Below are positions 33,822 through 43,816 of a stretch of 64,000 bases of DNA, in pieces. Both the position numbers and the translations under genes were made by a program. Below the pieces are notes generated by a model. The model did not search any database. It was not told where the DNA came from and saw nothing but the letters and a program-made list of their open reading frames with translations. Origin of the DNA: JAIEPX01 sp963725255 (GTDB taxonomy: Bacteria > Pseudomonadota > Gammaproteobacteria > JAIEPX01). Location of the stretch: positions 62,001-126,000 of the forward strand of contig CAVRXV010000011.1 of assembly GCA_963725255.1 (NCBI GenBank), written 5' to 3'. Every line of letters begins with the position of its first letter. The first letter of the stretch is position 1.

Positions 33822-35261
33822 ATGAACAACCTTCCATTTGTTGGCAGAAATAAGCCTTTGAAACGGTTACAGTTATTGTTAAACAAGAAAACTGCTTCCT
33901 TGGTTGTGATAAAGGGGCGTAGGCGTATTGGCAAAAGTCGTTTGATCGAAGAGTTTGGGAAGGGGAAACGTTTTCTACACTTTACAGGAATACCCCCTGA
34001 TAAAGGTGTTACAGCTCAAGATCAGCGCAATGTATTCGCAAGTCGTTTAGGAGAATATTGCAACTTTCCCGCGTTACGAAGCAACGATTGGTCAGATTTA
34101 TTTGCGATGTTGGTAGATCAAACAAGATCAGGTCAGGTCATTATTTTGCTTGATGAGATTTCATGGATGGCTATGGACGACCCAACCTTTTTAGGAAAAC
34201 TAAAGAATGCATGGGATATGGCGTTAAAAAAAAATCCTCAGTTGATTTTAATCTTATGTGGTTCTGTATCGGTATGGATTGAGAAAAATATTTTGAGTAG
34301 CACGGGATATTTCGGAAGAATTCCAATAAAAATTACACTGGATGAGCTGTCACTCGTTGATTGCAATAAGTTGCTTGATGCCCAACAATTTAGTGGAACG
34401 AATTATGAGAAATTCCAAATTCTTGCAATTACGGGAGGTGTGCCTTGGTATTTAGAGCAATTACAGCCAGGATACACAGCGGAACAAAATATTAAAAATA
34501 TTTGTTTTACTGAAGGTGCTGTTTTGGTAGGTGAGTTTAACGATATTTTCCATGATCTATTTGATTCTAAAGCAATTATATATAAGGAAATTGTCAAGCT
34601 CTTAGCAAATGGTAGCTTGGAGAATTCAGAGATTGCAGAATTACTAAAATATGAAAGAAGTGGTGCTCTCAGCAATTATCTGGCTCAGTTAACACAATCG
34701 AAATTTGTAACGCGAGACAAATGCTGGTCATTTAAAAGCGGCAAATATATGAGACTCAGCAAATATAGGTTAAGTGATAATTATTTGCGGTTTTATCTAA
34801 AGTTTATTGAACCGAACGTGGAAAGAATCGAACGTGGTGACTGTGAGACAGTATATTTATCAGGGATGCCAGGATATTTGACAGTTCTTGGACATCAATT
34901 TGAAAATTTAGTGATTAAGAACCGTAAATCCGTTTTTAAAATCTTAGGATTGAGCCCCAGTGAAGTGCTAAGTGACAACCCTTATTTTCAACATAAAACT
35001 GCGAGACAGGCGGGATGTCAAATAGACTATTTGATACAAACTCGCCTTAACACATTGTTTGTTTTCGAAATAAAATTTTCAAAAAACATCCTTGAGTCAA
35101 GTATCATTGCTGAAGTTAAAGAAAAAATTAAACGTCTAGTTGTGCCGAGAGGTTTTTCATGTGTGCCAGTTTTGATACATGTAAATGGAGTCAGCGATGC
35201 AGTAATTGATGCTGGTTATTTCCATAAGATTATCGACTTTAGCCAACTGCTAATTGAATAA
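33822..35261 (+). CDS. AAA-type ATPase, archaeal ATPase / DUF234 family
   Basis: 479 residues. Walker A is GRRRIGKS (about 32-39), Walker B IILLDEIS (about 108-115). A winged-helix segment follows (about 260-310: GSLENSEIAELLKYERSGALSNYL), then a C-terminal DUF234-like, nuclease-fold part with DYLIQTRLNTLFVFEIKFSKN, whose spaced D, E and K recall restriction-endonuclease-like folds. The cellular role of this family is not established. GAGGCGG precedes the ATG. The gene stands alone and is bracketed by identical 34-bp palindromes, suggesting it was acquired as a unit. Confidence 0.8.
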   Translation: MNNLPFVGRNKPLKRLQLLLNKKTASLVVIKGRRRIGKSRLIEEFGKGKRFLHFTGIPPDKGVTAQDQRNVFASRLGEYCNFPALRSNDWSDLFAMLVDQTRSGQVIILLDEISWMAMDDPTFLGKLKNAWDMALKKNPQLILILCGSVSVWIEKNILSSTGYFGRIPIKITLDELSLVDCNKLLDAQQFSGTNYEKFQILAITGGVPWYLEQLQPGYTAEQNIKNICFTEGAVLVGEFNDIFHDLFDSKAIIYKEIVKLLANGSLENSEIAELLKYERSGALSNYLAQLTQSKFVTRDKCWSFKSGKYMRLSKYRLSDNYLRFYLKFIEPNVERIERGDCETVYLSGMPGYLTVLGHQFENLVIKNRKSVFKILGLSPSEVLSDNPYFQHKTARQAGCQIDYLIQTRLNTLFVFEIKFSKNILESSIIAEVKEKIKRLVVPRGFSCVPVLIHVNGVSDAVIDAGYFHKIIDFSQLLIE

Positions 35262-35276
35262 TAAAACAGCAAAACA

Positions 35277-35310
35277 GGGGTCAGGCATGCAAATTTGCAT
35301 GCCTGACCCC
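35277..35310. repeat. GGGGTCAGGCATGC palindrome, copy 5 (right of ATPase)
   Basis: Identical 34-bp perfect palindrome to 33557-33590, 15 bp after the ATPase stop and 13 bp from the end of pnp. It may act as a terminator for either gene (T-rich on the right side). Confidence 0.92.
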
Positions 35311-35323
35311 TTTGATTCTTTGA

Positions 35324-37426
35324 TTAAGACATTTCACCTTCTTCAGACACAGCTTTCATACTCAAACGAATGCGACCTTGACGATCCATTTCGAGTACTT
35401 TCACTTTAACTATTTGTCCTTCTTGCAAGAAGTCACCCACATTTTCAACTCGCTCTTGAGTAATTTGTGAAATATGAACCATTCCTGTTTGTGCGGGTGT
35501 TAATTCCACGAGAGCGCCGAATTCGAGTAATTTTACAACTTTACCATCGTAAACTTTTCCGATTTCAACATCAGTGACAATATCCAAAATGCGTTTTTTC
35601 GCCGCTTCGCCTGCAGCACCATCAACTGCAGCCACATTAATTGTACCATCATCTGAAATATCAATTGTCGCACCGGTGCTTTCAGTAATATCACGAATCG
35701 TGGCACCACCTTTACCAATAACTTCTCGAATTTTATCCGGATTAATTTTGAAGGTTAAAATGCGAGGAGCAAACATTGAAATTTCTTTGCGTGCTTCTGG
35801 CAGTGTTTGATTCATGATACCTAAAATATGCATGCGACCTTCACGCGCTTGATCCAATGCAACTTGCATAATCTCTCGCGTAATGCCTTCGATTTTAATA
35901 TCCATTTGTAAAGCAGTAACACCTTGTTGCGTACCAGCCACTTTAAAATCCATATCGCCTAAATGATCTTCATCACCAAGAATATCGGTCAGCACAATAA
36001 ATTTGTCGCCTTCTTTAACAAGACCCATCGCAATTCCGGCTACAGGTGCTTTAATCGGCACACCGGCATCCATTAATGCAAGACTTGTACCGCACACTGT
36101 TGCCATTGAACTTGATCCGTTAGATTCTGTGATTTCAGAAACTATTCGCAATACATACGGAAATTCTTCTGCGGTAGGCAACACAGCCATAATTGCGCGT
36201 TTTGCCAAACGACCATGTCCAATTTCGCGTCGCTTTGGTGATCCCATCATACCCACTTCACCCACACTGTAGGGCGGGAAGTTGTAATGCAACATAAACG
36301 GATCACGACTTTCACCAGACAATCCATCAATAATTTGCGAATCTCGAGCTGTTCCGAGAGTTGCAGCTACAATCGCTTGAGTTTCTCCACGCGTAAATAA
36401 AACCGAACCATGAACACGCGGTAATTTACCCACTTGAACATTAATCGGACGAACAGTTTTTGTATCACGCCCATCAATTCGTTGACCAAAATGCAGTAAT
36501 TGATCACGCACCACTTTCTTTTCTAGAGTAGATAAATGATCACGAACATTTTCTTCAGTCGGCGCAGCAGGATCTACTGTACAAAGATCACTAACAACGC
36601 GATTAAATAATGCATGAACCGCATCATGACGAGCCGCTTTATCATGCATTTTATAAACTTCAGCCATTTCTGTAGCAGCCATTGTATTAATTTTCTGAGT
36701 GAGCTCAGATTCTGCAGGTGCTGGGGTAAATTCCCAACGAGCCTTACCTGCTTCTTCTTTCAATTCATTAATCGCTTTAATAACAACTTGACTCTTTTCA
36801 TGACCAAACATTACCGCTTCTAACATTACCGATTCTGGAAGTTGTTGCGCTTCTGATTCAACCATTAACACAGCGTCTTTCGTACCAGCAACAACCAAAT
36901 TTAATTGCGATGTTGTTAATTCAGTATTATCCGGATTTAACAAAAACTCACCATCACGATAACCCACACGCGCAGCTGCAACAGGTCCGTTAAATGGAAT
37001 TCCTGAAATAGCCAAAGCAGCTGAACAACCAATTAATGCGGGAACATCGGAAGGAACATTTTCATCCAAAGACATAACCGTCGCGACAACCTGAATTTCA
37101 TTGGTAAATCCGGCTGGAAACAACGGACGTAATGGACGATCAATCAATCGAGAAACTAATGTCTCATGTTCACTCGGACGACCTTCGCGCTTTAAAAATC
37201 CGCCAGGAATTTTTCCTGCTGCGTAGGCTTTTTCTTGATAAATTACTGTGAGCGGGAAAAAATCGACGCCTGGTTTTGGAAATGTCATACCTACAACCGT
37301 ACACAAAACGACGGTTTGTCCCATAGTCACCAGCACTGCGCCAGTGGCTTGACGAGCAACCTCGCCAGTTTCTAAAGTGACGGTGTGCGCACCGTATTGA
37401 AACGTTTTTTTAACTACATTAAACAC
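35324..37426 (-). CDS. pnp: Polynucleotide phosphorylase
   Basis: 700 residues. Trimeric 3'-5' exoribonuclease that degrades RNA phosphorolytically, core of the degradosome. Two RNase PH-like domains (about 1-215 and 310-540; GGFLKREGRPSEHE, LFTRGETQA, GDEDHLGDMDFKVAG), a KH domain (about 555-610, VIGKGGATIRDITE) and an S1 domain (about 620-690, GKVYDGKVVKLLEFGALVEL). It follows rpsO on the same strand, as in most gammaproteobacteria. Confidence 0.97.
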   Translation of the reverse strand: MFNVVKKTFQYGAHTVTLETGEVARQATGAVLVTMGQTVVLCTVVGMTFPKPGVDFFPLTVIYQEKAYAAGKIPGGFLKREGRPSEHETLVSRLIDRPLRPLFPAGFTNEIQVVATVMSLDENVPSDVPALIGCSAALAISGIPFNGPVAAARVGYRDGEFLLNPDNTELTTSQLNLVVAGTKDAVLMVESEAQQLPESVMLEAVMFGHEKSQVVIKAINELKEEAGKARWEFTPAPAESELTQKINTMAATEMAEVYKMHDKAARHDAVHALFNRVVSDLCTVDPAAPTEENVRDHLSTLEKKVVRDQLLHFGQRIDGRDTKTVRPINVQVGKLPRVHGSVLFTRGETQAIVAATLGTARDSQIIDGLSGESRDPFMLHYNFPPYSVGEVGMMGSPKRREIGHGRLAKRAIMAVLPTAEEFPYVLRIVSEITESNGSSSMATVCGTSLALMDAGVPIKAPVAGIAMGLVKEGDKFIVLTDILGDEDHLGDMDFKVAGTQQGVTALQMDIKIEGITREIMQVALDQAREGRMHILGIMNQTLPEARKEISMFAPRILTFKINPDKIREVIGKGGATIRDITESTGATIDISDDGTINVAAVDGAAGEAAKKRILDIVTDVEIGKVYDGKVVKLLEFGALVELTPAQTGMVHISQITQERVENVGDFLQEGQIVKVKVLEMDRQGRIRLSMKAVSEEGEMS

Positions 37427-37509
37427 TGTTTGTTTCCTTTAAAATAAGTTGATTGATCATGTGCTCAGATCCTTCTGAACAACAAAAACCGTTAAAAATA
37501 AATCGAGAA

Positions 37510-37779
37510 TTACCCACGTAACTCAAGTCGCTTGATCAGATCACGGTAACGCGTAATATCGATGTTTTTCAGATATTGAAGCAATTTACGTCTTAAGTTC
37601 ACGAGTCTTAATAATCCGCGTCGAGAATGGTGATCGTGAGGATGAGCTTTAAAATGATCGGTGAGATAATTAATTCGAGTCGATAAAACCGCTACCTGGA
37701 CCTCTGTAGACCCTGTATCGCCTTCAGAGCGTTGGTACGCTTTAATGACTGCCTGGATATCTTGCGCTGTCAATGACAT
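37510..37779 (-). CDS. rpsO: 30S ribosomal protein S15
   Basis: 89 residues, standard length. Binds the 16S rRNA central domain early in 30S assembly. The signatures GSTEVQVAVLSTRINYLTDHFKAH and DHHSRRGLLRLVNLRRKLLQYL are complete. It lies 83 bp upstream of pnp; it is separated from truB, its usual upstream neighbour, by a 2.2-kb insertion. Confidence 0.97.
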   Translation of the reverse strand: MSLTAQDIQAVIKAYQRSEGDTGSTEVQVAVLSTRINYLTDHFKAHPHDHHSRRGLLRLVNLRRKLLQYLKNIDITRYRDLIKRLELRG

Positions 37780-38081
37780 GTTAGTTCCCCTTTAGGTTAG
37801 TTGATTGCTAATGCCCCGTCCGCTGTCATTACAGATCCTGGGCAACAGGTAACTATACCCCGAAATGGCCGTCAATACAAGGGTTTCAAGCATCTTTGCC
37901 CATGCTCACTCTCCCATGGGTCGTACCCACCCAGCCCAATTCAATACCCTTTCAGCGTAGAAACCAGGCAAAATCAGTAATATCGACTATAATTACTATA
38001 GGTAAGGTGCGTTTATAGGTAACCGTTAATGGGGTTGAACCAATTAAGCCTAACTCGATAAAGTTGCGGTAGGAGAGGGAT
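37780..38081. other. Divergent intergenic region, rpsO / 472-residue gene
   Basis: 302 bp with no gene. A TATAAT at 37988-37993 could serve the + strand gene, but no good -35 box is seen. Probably holds the rpsO promoter on the other strand. Confidence 0.4.
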
Positions 38082-39500
38082 ATGGACGATAAGACAAAAC
38101 TCAAAGCTGTAAAAAGCTTTGTTACACCCACAAAATATTTTGTTTTTCGTGGAACACCTCCGAGTGTAGATGAAAGAATAAACCATATAATAGAGAATGG
38201 CTTAACTAGCGGTTCTTTAGCTGAATCTACATTTCATATAATGCGAAACGGATTAAGCCCTAATGAACTCAATAATTTTATAGAAAAAATAGTCCAAATA
38301 GAATTTGAACGAGCTCAAAATGGTCAACCCGAAACATTCATGAGACAATACACAATTTATAGCACAGCACTTAAATTCGCTATTGAAGAAGAAAGCAAGA
38401 ACAATCCTCATGCATTTGAGGATTATATACGTGATCCAATTGAATATATTAAAAATTTCAAAGTACCTACTGTATTATTACCCTATGCAGAAAAATTACT
38501 CAATCAAAATAGTCAAGCTACAATTATTTTTTCTATGATAACCGGCCCGATAACAAATAAATACAATACTGCATTATTATCAGCCCGAGCTAACAATGAC
38601 ACAGCAGCAATCAATGATCTTGAACCCAAATTTAAAGCCGCTGTTGTATGTGCTGAAAAACTGAAAAAGTTAAATATAGATAGCAAAAAATCTGAAAAAA
38701 TGGATATGCCGGATGTAAAAAAATATATTCAAGCCGTCGAACAGTTAACAAATAGCATTATTACTCAACCCTTGAGCACCCAATCTCTGAAAACAGATCA
38801 ATATTCAAATACTGAAAAGGAAATCTCAAGCACAGAAGCGAATAAAGATTCAAATCGAACCTCACAAAAGATATCTATAGGATTACATCGACAAGCTTCA
38901 CAAGAATCAATTTCACCAAAAGATCAAAATGAGCCCAAAATAAATCCAAAACGTCTAGCAAGACAATTCTCAAGAGAAGAAATTGAATCAGAACACAAGA
39001 AACAACGAAGAGAAGAAACTCAAAGTGAGGGAGTTTCAGTAGATAAATCCACAGTAGAGCCTATCGAAAGGAAAGAACAAGAACAACCTGCAGCATTATC
39101 AGATTTGCAAGAATTAAAATCACAAGTGGCCCAAATAAGAGAAAAAACAAAAGCATTAGCGGCCCAGATCGCTGAAACTCGTCAAGATTTTCAAGCATTC
39201 AAGTCTCAACAAGAATTAAAAACGCTCGATAGTGATATCGCTAAATTAGAAACACGTAAAGAAGCCGTTAAAGCTCTTAGGGAAGAAAGACAAACCAAGA
39301 TAGCGCAGCATAGAGAAGAAAAAAAAGAACAACCGAAAACAATTGGCTCTCATAGAGAGGGGAATGAAAATTTACCACCGCAAGCACAAGTCATGATGAG
39401 AAATTCTAAAATACAATCAGCCAAGTCTGATATAGAAAAAGACGCGACCCAGGAAAAATCATCAAAACCTGTATCTTCACGTGGCAGCCGAAGCGAATAA
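38082..39500 (+). CDS. Orphan protein with C-terminal coiled coil, candidate effector
   Basis: 472 residues, no family recognised. Residues 1-220 are helical and globular; 225-335 are low-complexity, Ser/Gln/Glu/Lys-rich; about 340-430 are a coiled coil (LQELKSQVAQIREKTKALAAQ); the tail is polar and ends SSKPVSSRGSRSE. No signal peptide or helices. GGAGAGG supports the start. It interrupts the truB-rpsO order on the opposite strand. The polar tail and orphan status fit a type IV secretion substrate, an inference. Confidence 0.7.
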   Translation: MDDKTKLKAVKSFVTPTKYFVFRGTPPSVDERINHIIENGLTSGSLAESTFHIMRNGLSPNELNNFIEKIVQIEFERAQNGQPETFMRQYTIYSTALKFAIEEESKNNPHAFEDYIRDPIEYIKNFKVPTVLLPYAEKLLNQNSQATIIFSMITGPITNKYNTALLSARANNDTAAINDLEPKFKAAVVCAEKLKKLNIDSKKSEKMDMPDVKKYIQAVEQLTNSIITQPLSTQSLKTDQYSNTEKEISSTEANKDSNRTSQKISIGLHRQASQESISPKDQNEPKINPKRLARQFSREEIESEHKKQRREETQSEGVSVDKSTVEPIERKEQEQPAALSDLQELKSQVAQIREKTKALAAQIAETRQDFQAFKSQQELKTLDSDIAKLETRKEAVKALREERQTKIAQHREEKKEQPKTIGSHREGNENLPPQAQVMMRNSKIQSAKSDIEKDATQEKSSKPVSSRGSRSE

Positions 39501-39518
39501 TACTCGAACCATAAAAAA

Positions 39519-39983
39519 TTAAGTAAAATGACCCATTGCATTTACTATAATGCGTTGAGTCTCTAATAATTGATTTTCAATCCAAAAACTTCCCCACTGA
39601 CCCTCTGGAATACCCATAGAAGTAAAAATAATAAACTCATTATGTCCTAGATTAGAACGCCACGTTACAGAAATACCAGCAGATAAAGCAGGAAAATTGG
39701 AGATCACCTTTTTAGTCTCTTTATCTAAAATAAGTTGACCATCAGCCCATTTTCCATCACAAAAAATTCCATTACTACTACCACAAAGAATAATTTTATT
39801 CTGATTATGTATCGCACTTTCTTTAGCTTGAGTAATGGCTTGGACTAATTGTTGGCTTGCGCACCGCACCCGATAATTTGCAATAACATGTTGATAGCTG
39901 GGAACACCTATGGCAATAATAATGGCAGACAATGTCATCACCGCCAAAAGTTCAGACAATGAAAATCCTTGTATTTTCCTCAC
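39519..39983 (-). CDS. Type IV pilin-like protein (GspH/FimT family)
   Basis: 154 residues. A class III prepilin leader, MRKIQG|FSLSELLAVM, with Glu at +5 of the mature protein and a hydrophobic N-terminal helix; the rest (CGSSNGIFCDGKWADGQLI, a conserved Cys pair) matches the GspH/FimT minor pseudopilin domain. It is likely processed by PilD and incorporated in a type IV pilus or type II secretion pseudopilus. It is 35 bp downstream of truB on the same strand. Confidence 0.85.
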   Translation of the reverse strand: MRKIQGFSLSELLAVMTLSAIIIAIGVPSYQHVIANYRVRCASQQLVQAITQAKESAIHNQNKIILCGSSNGIFCDGKWADGQLILDKETKKVISNFPALSAGISVTWRSNLGHNEFIIFTSMGIPEGQWGSFWIENQLLETQRIIVNAMGHFT

Positions 39984-40017
39984 ATTTCTTCCTGAGCAGT
40001 TCCCGCTATTTTAAAAA

Positions 40018-40938
40018 TTAATTTTGTGTGCTCAACAATCTTTTTGGTTTTAATAACCCATCAGAATGTATTTCACAAAGCCCAATAAATAGATTTTCTG
40101 GATCATACACTCGAACCAACTCAGTTTCACTACCGTACTTTTTAGATTCAACAATCTTTATTCTTTGCCCTTTTTTCAATGAGTCAACATCTAGTTGATT
40201 TAATTGAATAGCAGGTAAATATTGAACAAGACTATCCACTGGCAAAAGAGTTTCAAACAATTCTTTCTCTAGACTTTTTTCTGACAAATCTAAAAGACTT
40301 TCCAAAGAAACCATTTTTTCTACTTTAAAATCTGCCACTGCAGTGCGTCTTAAAGCAGTAACATGGGCTCCACACCCAAGCGCTAATCCAATATCTTCGA
40401 CTAAGGATCTTATATAAGTTCCTTTACTACAGCGCACCACTAAACTGATTTCATCACCCGAAAATTTGACTAGATCCAGTTGATGAATATTAATTTTTCG
40501 TGGCTCACGAGGTACTGAAATACCCGCCCGTGCTAATTCATATAAAGGTTTACCTTGCTGTTTAATCGCTGAAAACATCGAAGGAATTTGATTCTGCTCT
40601 CCACGAAATTTTTCTAGCACGGCATTCACTTTTTCTAGAGAGACATCCGTAATTTCTCTGCGCTCAATCACTTGACCTTCAGCATCTCCTGAATCAGTGA
40701 TTACACCTAATTTAGCAGTGGTTTCGTAGGTTTTATCTGCATCGAGAAGAAATTGAGTAAATTTGGTGGTCTCACCAAAACAAATGGGCAGCATACCTGT
40801 CGCTAAGGGATCAAGTGTTCCGGTATGCCCAGCTTTGCGCGCATTAAAAATTCTTTTCGCTTTTTGCAGCGCTGCGTTGGAAGAAAGGCCTTGAGGTTTA
40901 TCTAATAAAAGCAATCCATTAATATTATTCTTTTTCAT
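40018..40938 (-). CDS. truB: tRNA pseudouridine(55) synthase
   Basis: 306 residues. Makes pseudouridine 55 in the T loop of tRNAs. Motifs: GLLLLDKPQGLSSN, the catalytic GHTGTLDPLATGMLPICFG with its Asp, and SKGTYIRSLVEDIG. The C terminus is the small PUA-like part. Its start overlaps the end of rbfA by 14 bp, so the genes are coupled. Confidence 0.96.
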   Translation of the reverse strand: MKKNNINGLLLLDKPQGLSSNAALQKAKRIFNARKAGHTGTLDPLATGMLPICFGETTKFTQFLLDADKTYETTAKLGVITDSGDAEGQVIERREITDVSLEKVNAVLEKFRGEQNQIPSMFSAIKQQGKPLYELARAGISVPREPRKINIHQLDLVKFSGDEISLVVRCSKGTYIRSLVEDIGLALGCGAHVTALRRTAVADFKVEKMVSLESLLDLSEKSLEKELFETLLPVDSLVQYLPAIQLNQLDVDSLKKGQRIKIVESKKYGSETELVRVYDPENLFIGLCEIHSDGLLKPKRLLSTQN

Positions 40939-41296
40939 CTTCGTTTCGAATTCGTGCTGTTGCCTCGTTAATTAACGTACCCATTTTTCGGCTATACTCA
41001 ATGGATTCATCATACACAAATCGTAATTTTGGCGTCGTGCGCATATTCACTTCCTTAGCTAAAATACGACGGAAATCTCTGGCTGATTCATTCAACGCTT
41101 TAATTAAGGATTTAATATCTCTTTCATCGGGAACTACGATGTAAATAGTCGCTATTGAATAATCGGGCGCAACTTTTACAGCTGTTAAAGTGACTAAACG
41201 AAAACGCGCATCAAGAGACTCACGGTGAATAATTTGAGCTAATTCTCGTTGTATAAGATCGGCGACTCGCCGTGTTCTATCATTAGACTTATTCAT
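40925..41296 (-). CDS. rbfA: Ribosome-binding factor A
   Basis: 123 residues from the ATG at 41296 (MNKSNDRTRRVADLIQ). RbfA acts in late 30S maturation and binds near the 16S 5' helix. The KH-like sequence VKVAPDYSIATIYIVVPDE and the helix LNESARDFRRILAKEVNMRTTPKLRFVYDES are typical. A TTG three codons upstream is possible but has no ribosome site. It lies 19 bp after infB and overlaps truB. Confidence 0.93.
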   Translation of the reverse strand: MNKSNDRTRRVADLIQRELAQIIHRESLDARFRLVTLTAVKVAPDYSIATIYIVVPDERDIKSLIKALNESARDFRRILAKEVNMRTTPKLRFVYDESIEYSRKMGTLINEATARIRNEDEKE

Positions 41297-41315
41297 AAGC
41301 AACAATCACAAAACG

Positions 41316-43770
41316 TTATAAAGTACGCGCAACAGAAAATGTTTCGAAGGCTTCAATTTGATCACCTGCTTTAACATCATTGTAATCTTTCACAGCCACA
41401 CCACATTCCATACCTTTTTTCACTTCATTGACATCATCTTTAAAGCGACGCAAAGATTCTAAATGGCCTGTGTAAATAACAACATTCTCGCGCAAAACCC
41501 GAATCGGTAAATTACGTTTAAGCATGCCATCAAGCACCATACATCCAGCGACAGCACCAAATTTCGTCGATCTGAACACATCACGAACTTGCGCCAATCC
41601 CACAATTTTTTCTTGCTGCTCAGGTGAAAGCAAACCAGACAATGCCGCTTTAATATCATCAATCAGATCATAAATCACACTGTAATAGCGTAAATCAACA
41701 CCTTCGTTTTCTACGATTTGACGAGCGATGGCATCAGCACGCACATTAAATCCTATAACAACTGCATTTGAGGCAATTGCAAGATTCGCATCAGATCCAG
41801 TAATTCCACCAACGCCACTCGAAACAACAGTGACTTTGACTTCACTGGTCGATAACTTATGCAGCGATTCTGTAATCGCTTCCAACGAACCCTGTACATC
41901 GCATTTCAATACAATCTTTAATTCAACAACTTCGTTTTCAACCATGCGTTCAAAAATATTTTCGAGTTTCGCTGCTTGCTGACGCGCTAATTTTACTGCA
42001 CGAAATTTACCTTGTCTGAACATGGCCACTTCGCGCGCTTTTTTCTCATTGGGTACAACAACCGCTTCATCACCTGCACTGGGTGTACCAGACAAACCTA
42101 ATACTTCAACCGGCATAGACGGGCCCGCAGTTAAAGTTTCTTTGCCATTATCACCAATCATCATTCGGATGCGCCCATATTCTGAGCCCGCTAATAAAAT
42201 TTCACCTTTGCGCAGCATTCCTTGCTGAACTAAAACGGTTACTACAGGGCCTCTGCCTTTATCTAATCTTGATTCAATCACAACACCGGACGCAGCGCCT
42301 TCAGGAACTGCTTTTAATTCTAAAAGATCGGCTTGCAATAAAATCATATCGAGCAAGTCATCAATATTTTCACCGGTTTTTGCTGAGATCGCTTGAAATA
42401 CAACATCACCACCCCAGTCTTCTGCGATAACGCCATACTGAGTTAATTCTTTTTTAACACGATCAGCATCAGCACCCGGTTTATCAATTTTATTAACGGC
42501 AACAATCATCGGAACATTAGCTGCTTTAGCGTGTTGAATGGCTTCCACGGTTTGAGGTTTAACACCATCATCTGCTGCAACCACTAAGATCACTATGTCA
42601 GTACATTTTGCTCCACGTGCACGCATCGCGGTAAACGCCTCGTGACCTGGTGTATCTAAAAAGGTAATTACGCCTTTATTCGTTTCAACGTGATAAGCAC
42701 CAATATGTTGGGTAATTCCGCCCGCTTCGGTACTTGTCACTTTTGTTCGGCGAATATAATCAAGTAAACTGAGTTTTACCATGATCGACATGGCCCATGA
42801 TTGTAACCACAGGTGCTCGTTTAACTGGCGTTGCAGTAAGAGCATTTTTATCGAGCAATGAATCTTCTAGTGCATTTTCTTTGATTAATTTTGGAACATG
42901 GCCCATTTCTTCAACAACAATAGCGGCTGTTTCTTGATCGATCAGCTGGTTAATGGTAACCATTGCTCCCATTTTCATCATTGCCTTAATGACATCAGAG
43001 CCTTTAACAGACATTTTTTGCGCTAAATTTGCAACGGTAATGGTTTCCGTAATCGGAACTTCACGCACAACCGGCGCAGTAGGTTTCTCAAAAACATGCT
43101 CTAAACTCATCGCAACTTTTTTGGCGCCTGGTCTAAATTTCTTTCTATGTCCAACATTAAAATCTGAACGTTCGATAACTTTAGCTTGTTTAGCACGTTT
43201 TTTATCGGCTTTTTTCTTGGCTTTCTTACTAACAGCTTCGCCTTCTTCATCCACTTGTTCAAAACTAAATGTCTTTTCAAAATCGACTTCTGCTTCACTA
43301 ATTGATTTTGGCTCAGCTTCGTGTGCTTCAACGGGCTCCTCTGTGACAGCAACTTCTTCTTCAGAAGTAGTTTCAGCCGCCACCTTAGCTTCCACCTTTG
43401 CCTTAGCTTTTGCTTCGGCTTTCGCTTTAGTTTCTTCTTCCCTACGTTTTTTCTCTTCTTGAAGCTGTAATTCTTCTTCTTGTTTTTGTTTTTCTAATTC
43501 AGTGGGCGTCAGATACGTTCGCTTTTTTCGCGTACGCACTTCGACTTTTACAGTATTTCGAGACACTTTAGGCTCAATTACAGATTTACCTTTCAAGGTA
43601 ATTTTTTTTGATCCCGTTTTTAAATGATCTAGCAAGATTTTTTTTTGCTCATCATTAATCAATGATTTTTCATCAACAGCAGAAATACCAGCTGCTGATA
43701 ATTGACTCAGCAATTTATCAATGGTTGTACCGACCGTAGTCGCTAATTCCTTAACGGTAACTTCTGCCAT
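41316..43770 (-). CDS. infB: Translation initiation factor IF-2, frame broken by an apparent 1-bp insertion
   Basis: GTPase that brings initiator tRNA to the 30S subunit. The N-terminal part (43770 down to 42760) holds the IF2_N domains and a Lys/Glu-rich linker and ends GHVDHGKTQFT then stop. The rest (from about 42770 to 41316) continues in another frame from SLLDYIRRTKVTSTEAGGITQHIG to the C terminus. Removing the base at 42771 restores GHVDHGKTSLLDYI, so the break falls inside the G1 loop. All other IF-2 motifs (DTPGHEAF, NKIDKPGAD, domains II-IV) are intact. Because infB is essential, a sequencing or assembly error is most likely. Confidence 0.93.
42771..42771 (-). other. Site of the infB frameshift
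   Basis: On the coding strand GGT AAA ACT is followed by an additional C before AGT TTA CTT GAT. The extra base is not in a homopolymer run and no classic slippery heptamer or stimulatory hairpin is evident. Confidence 0.85.
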
Positions 43771-43816
43771 TTGTCTTTATCACTCTCTCAATATAATCAA
43801 TTTACTCGGACCCAAA

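Noticed and set aside
42760..42780. Programmed frameshift in infB
   Set aside because: No slippery heptamer, internal Shine-Dalgarno or downstream pseudoknot is visible; a base error is more likely.
42953..43462. 169-codon + strand ORF antisense to infB
   Set aside because: Composition follows the Lys/Glu-rich linker of IF-2 read backwards (Ser/Phe-rich); no start signal.
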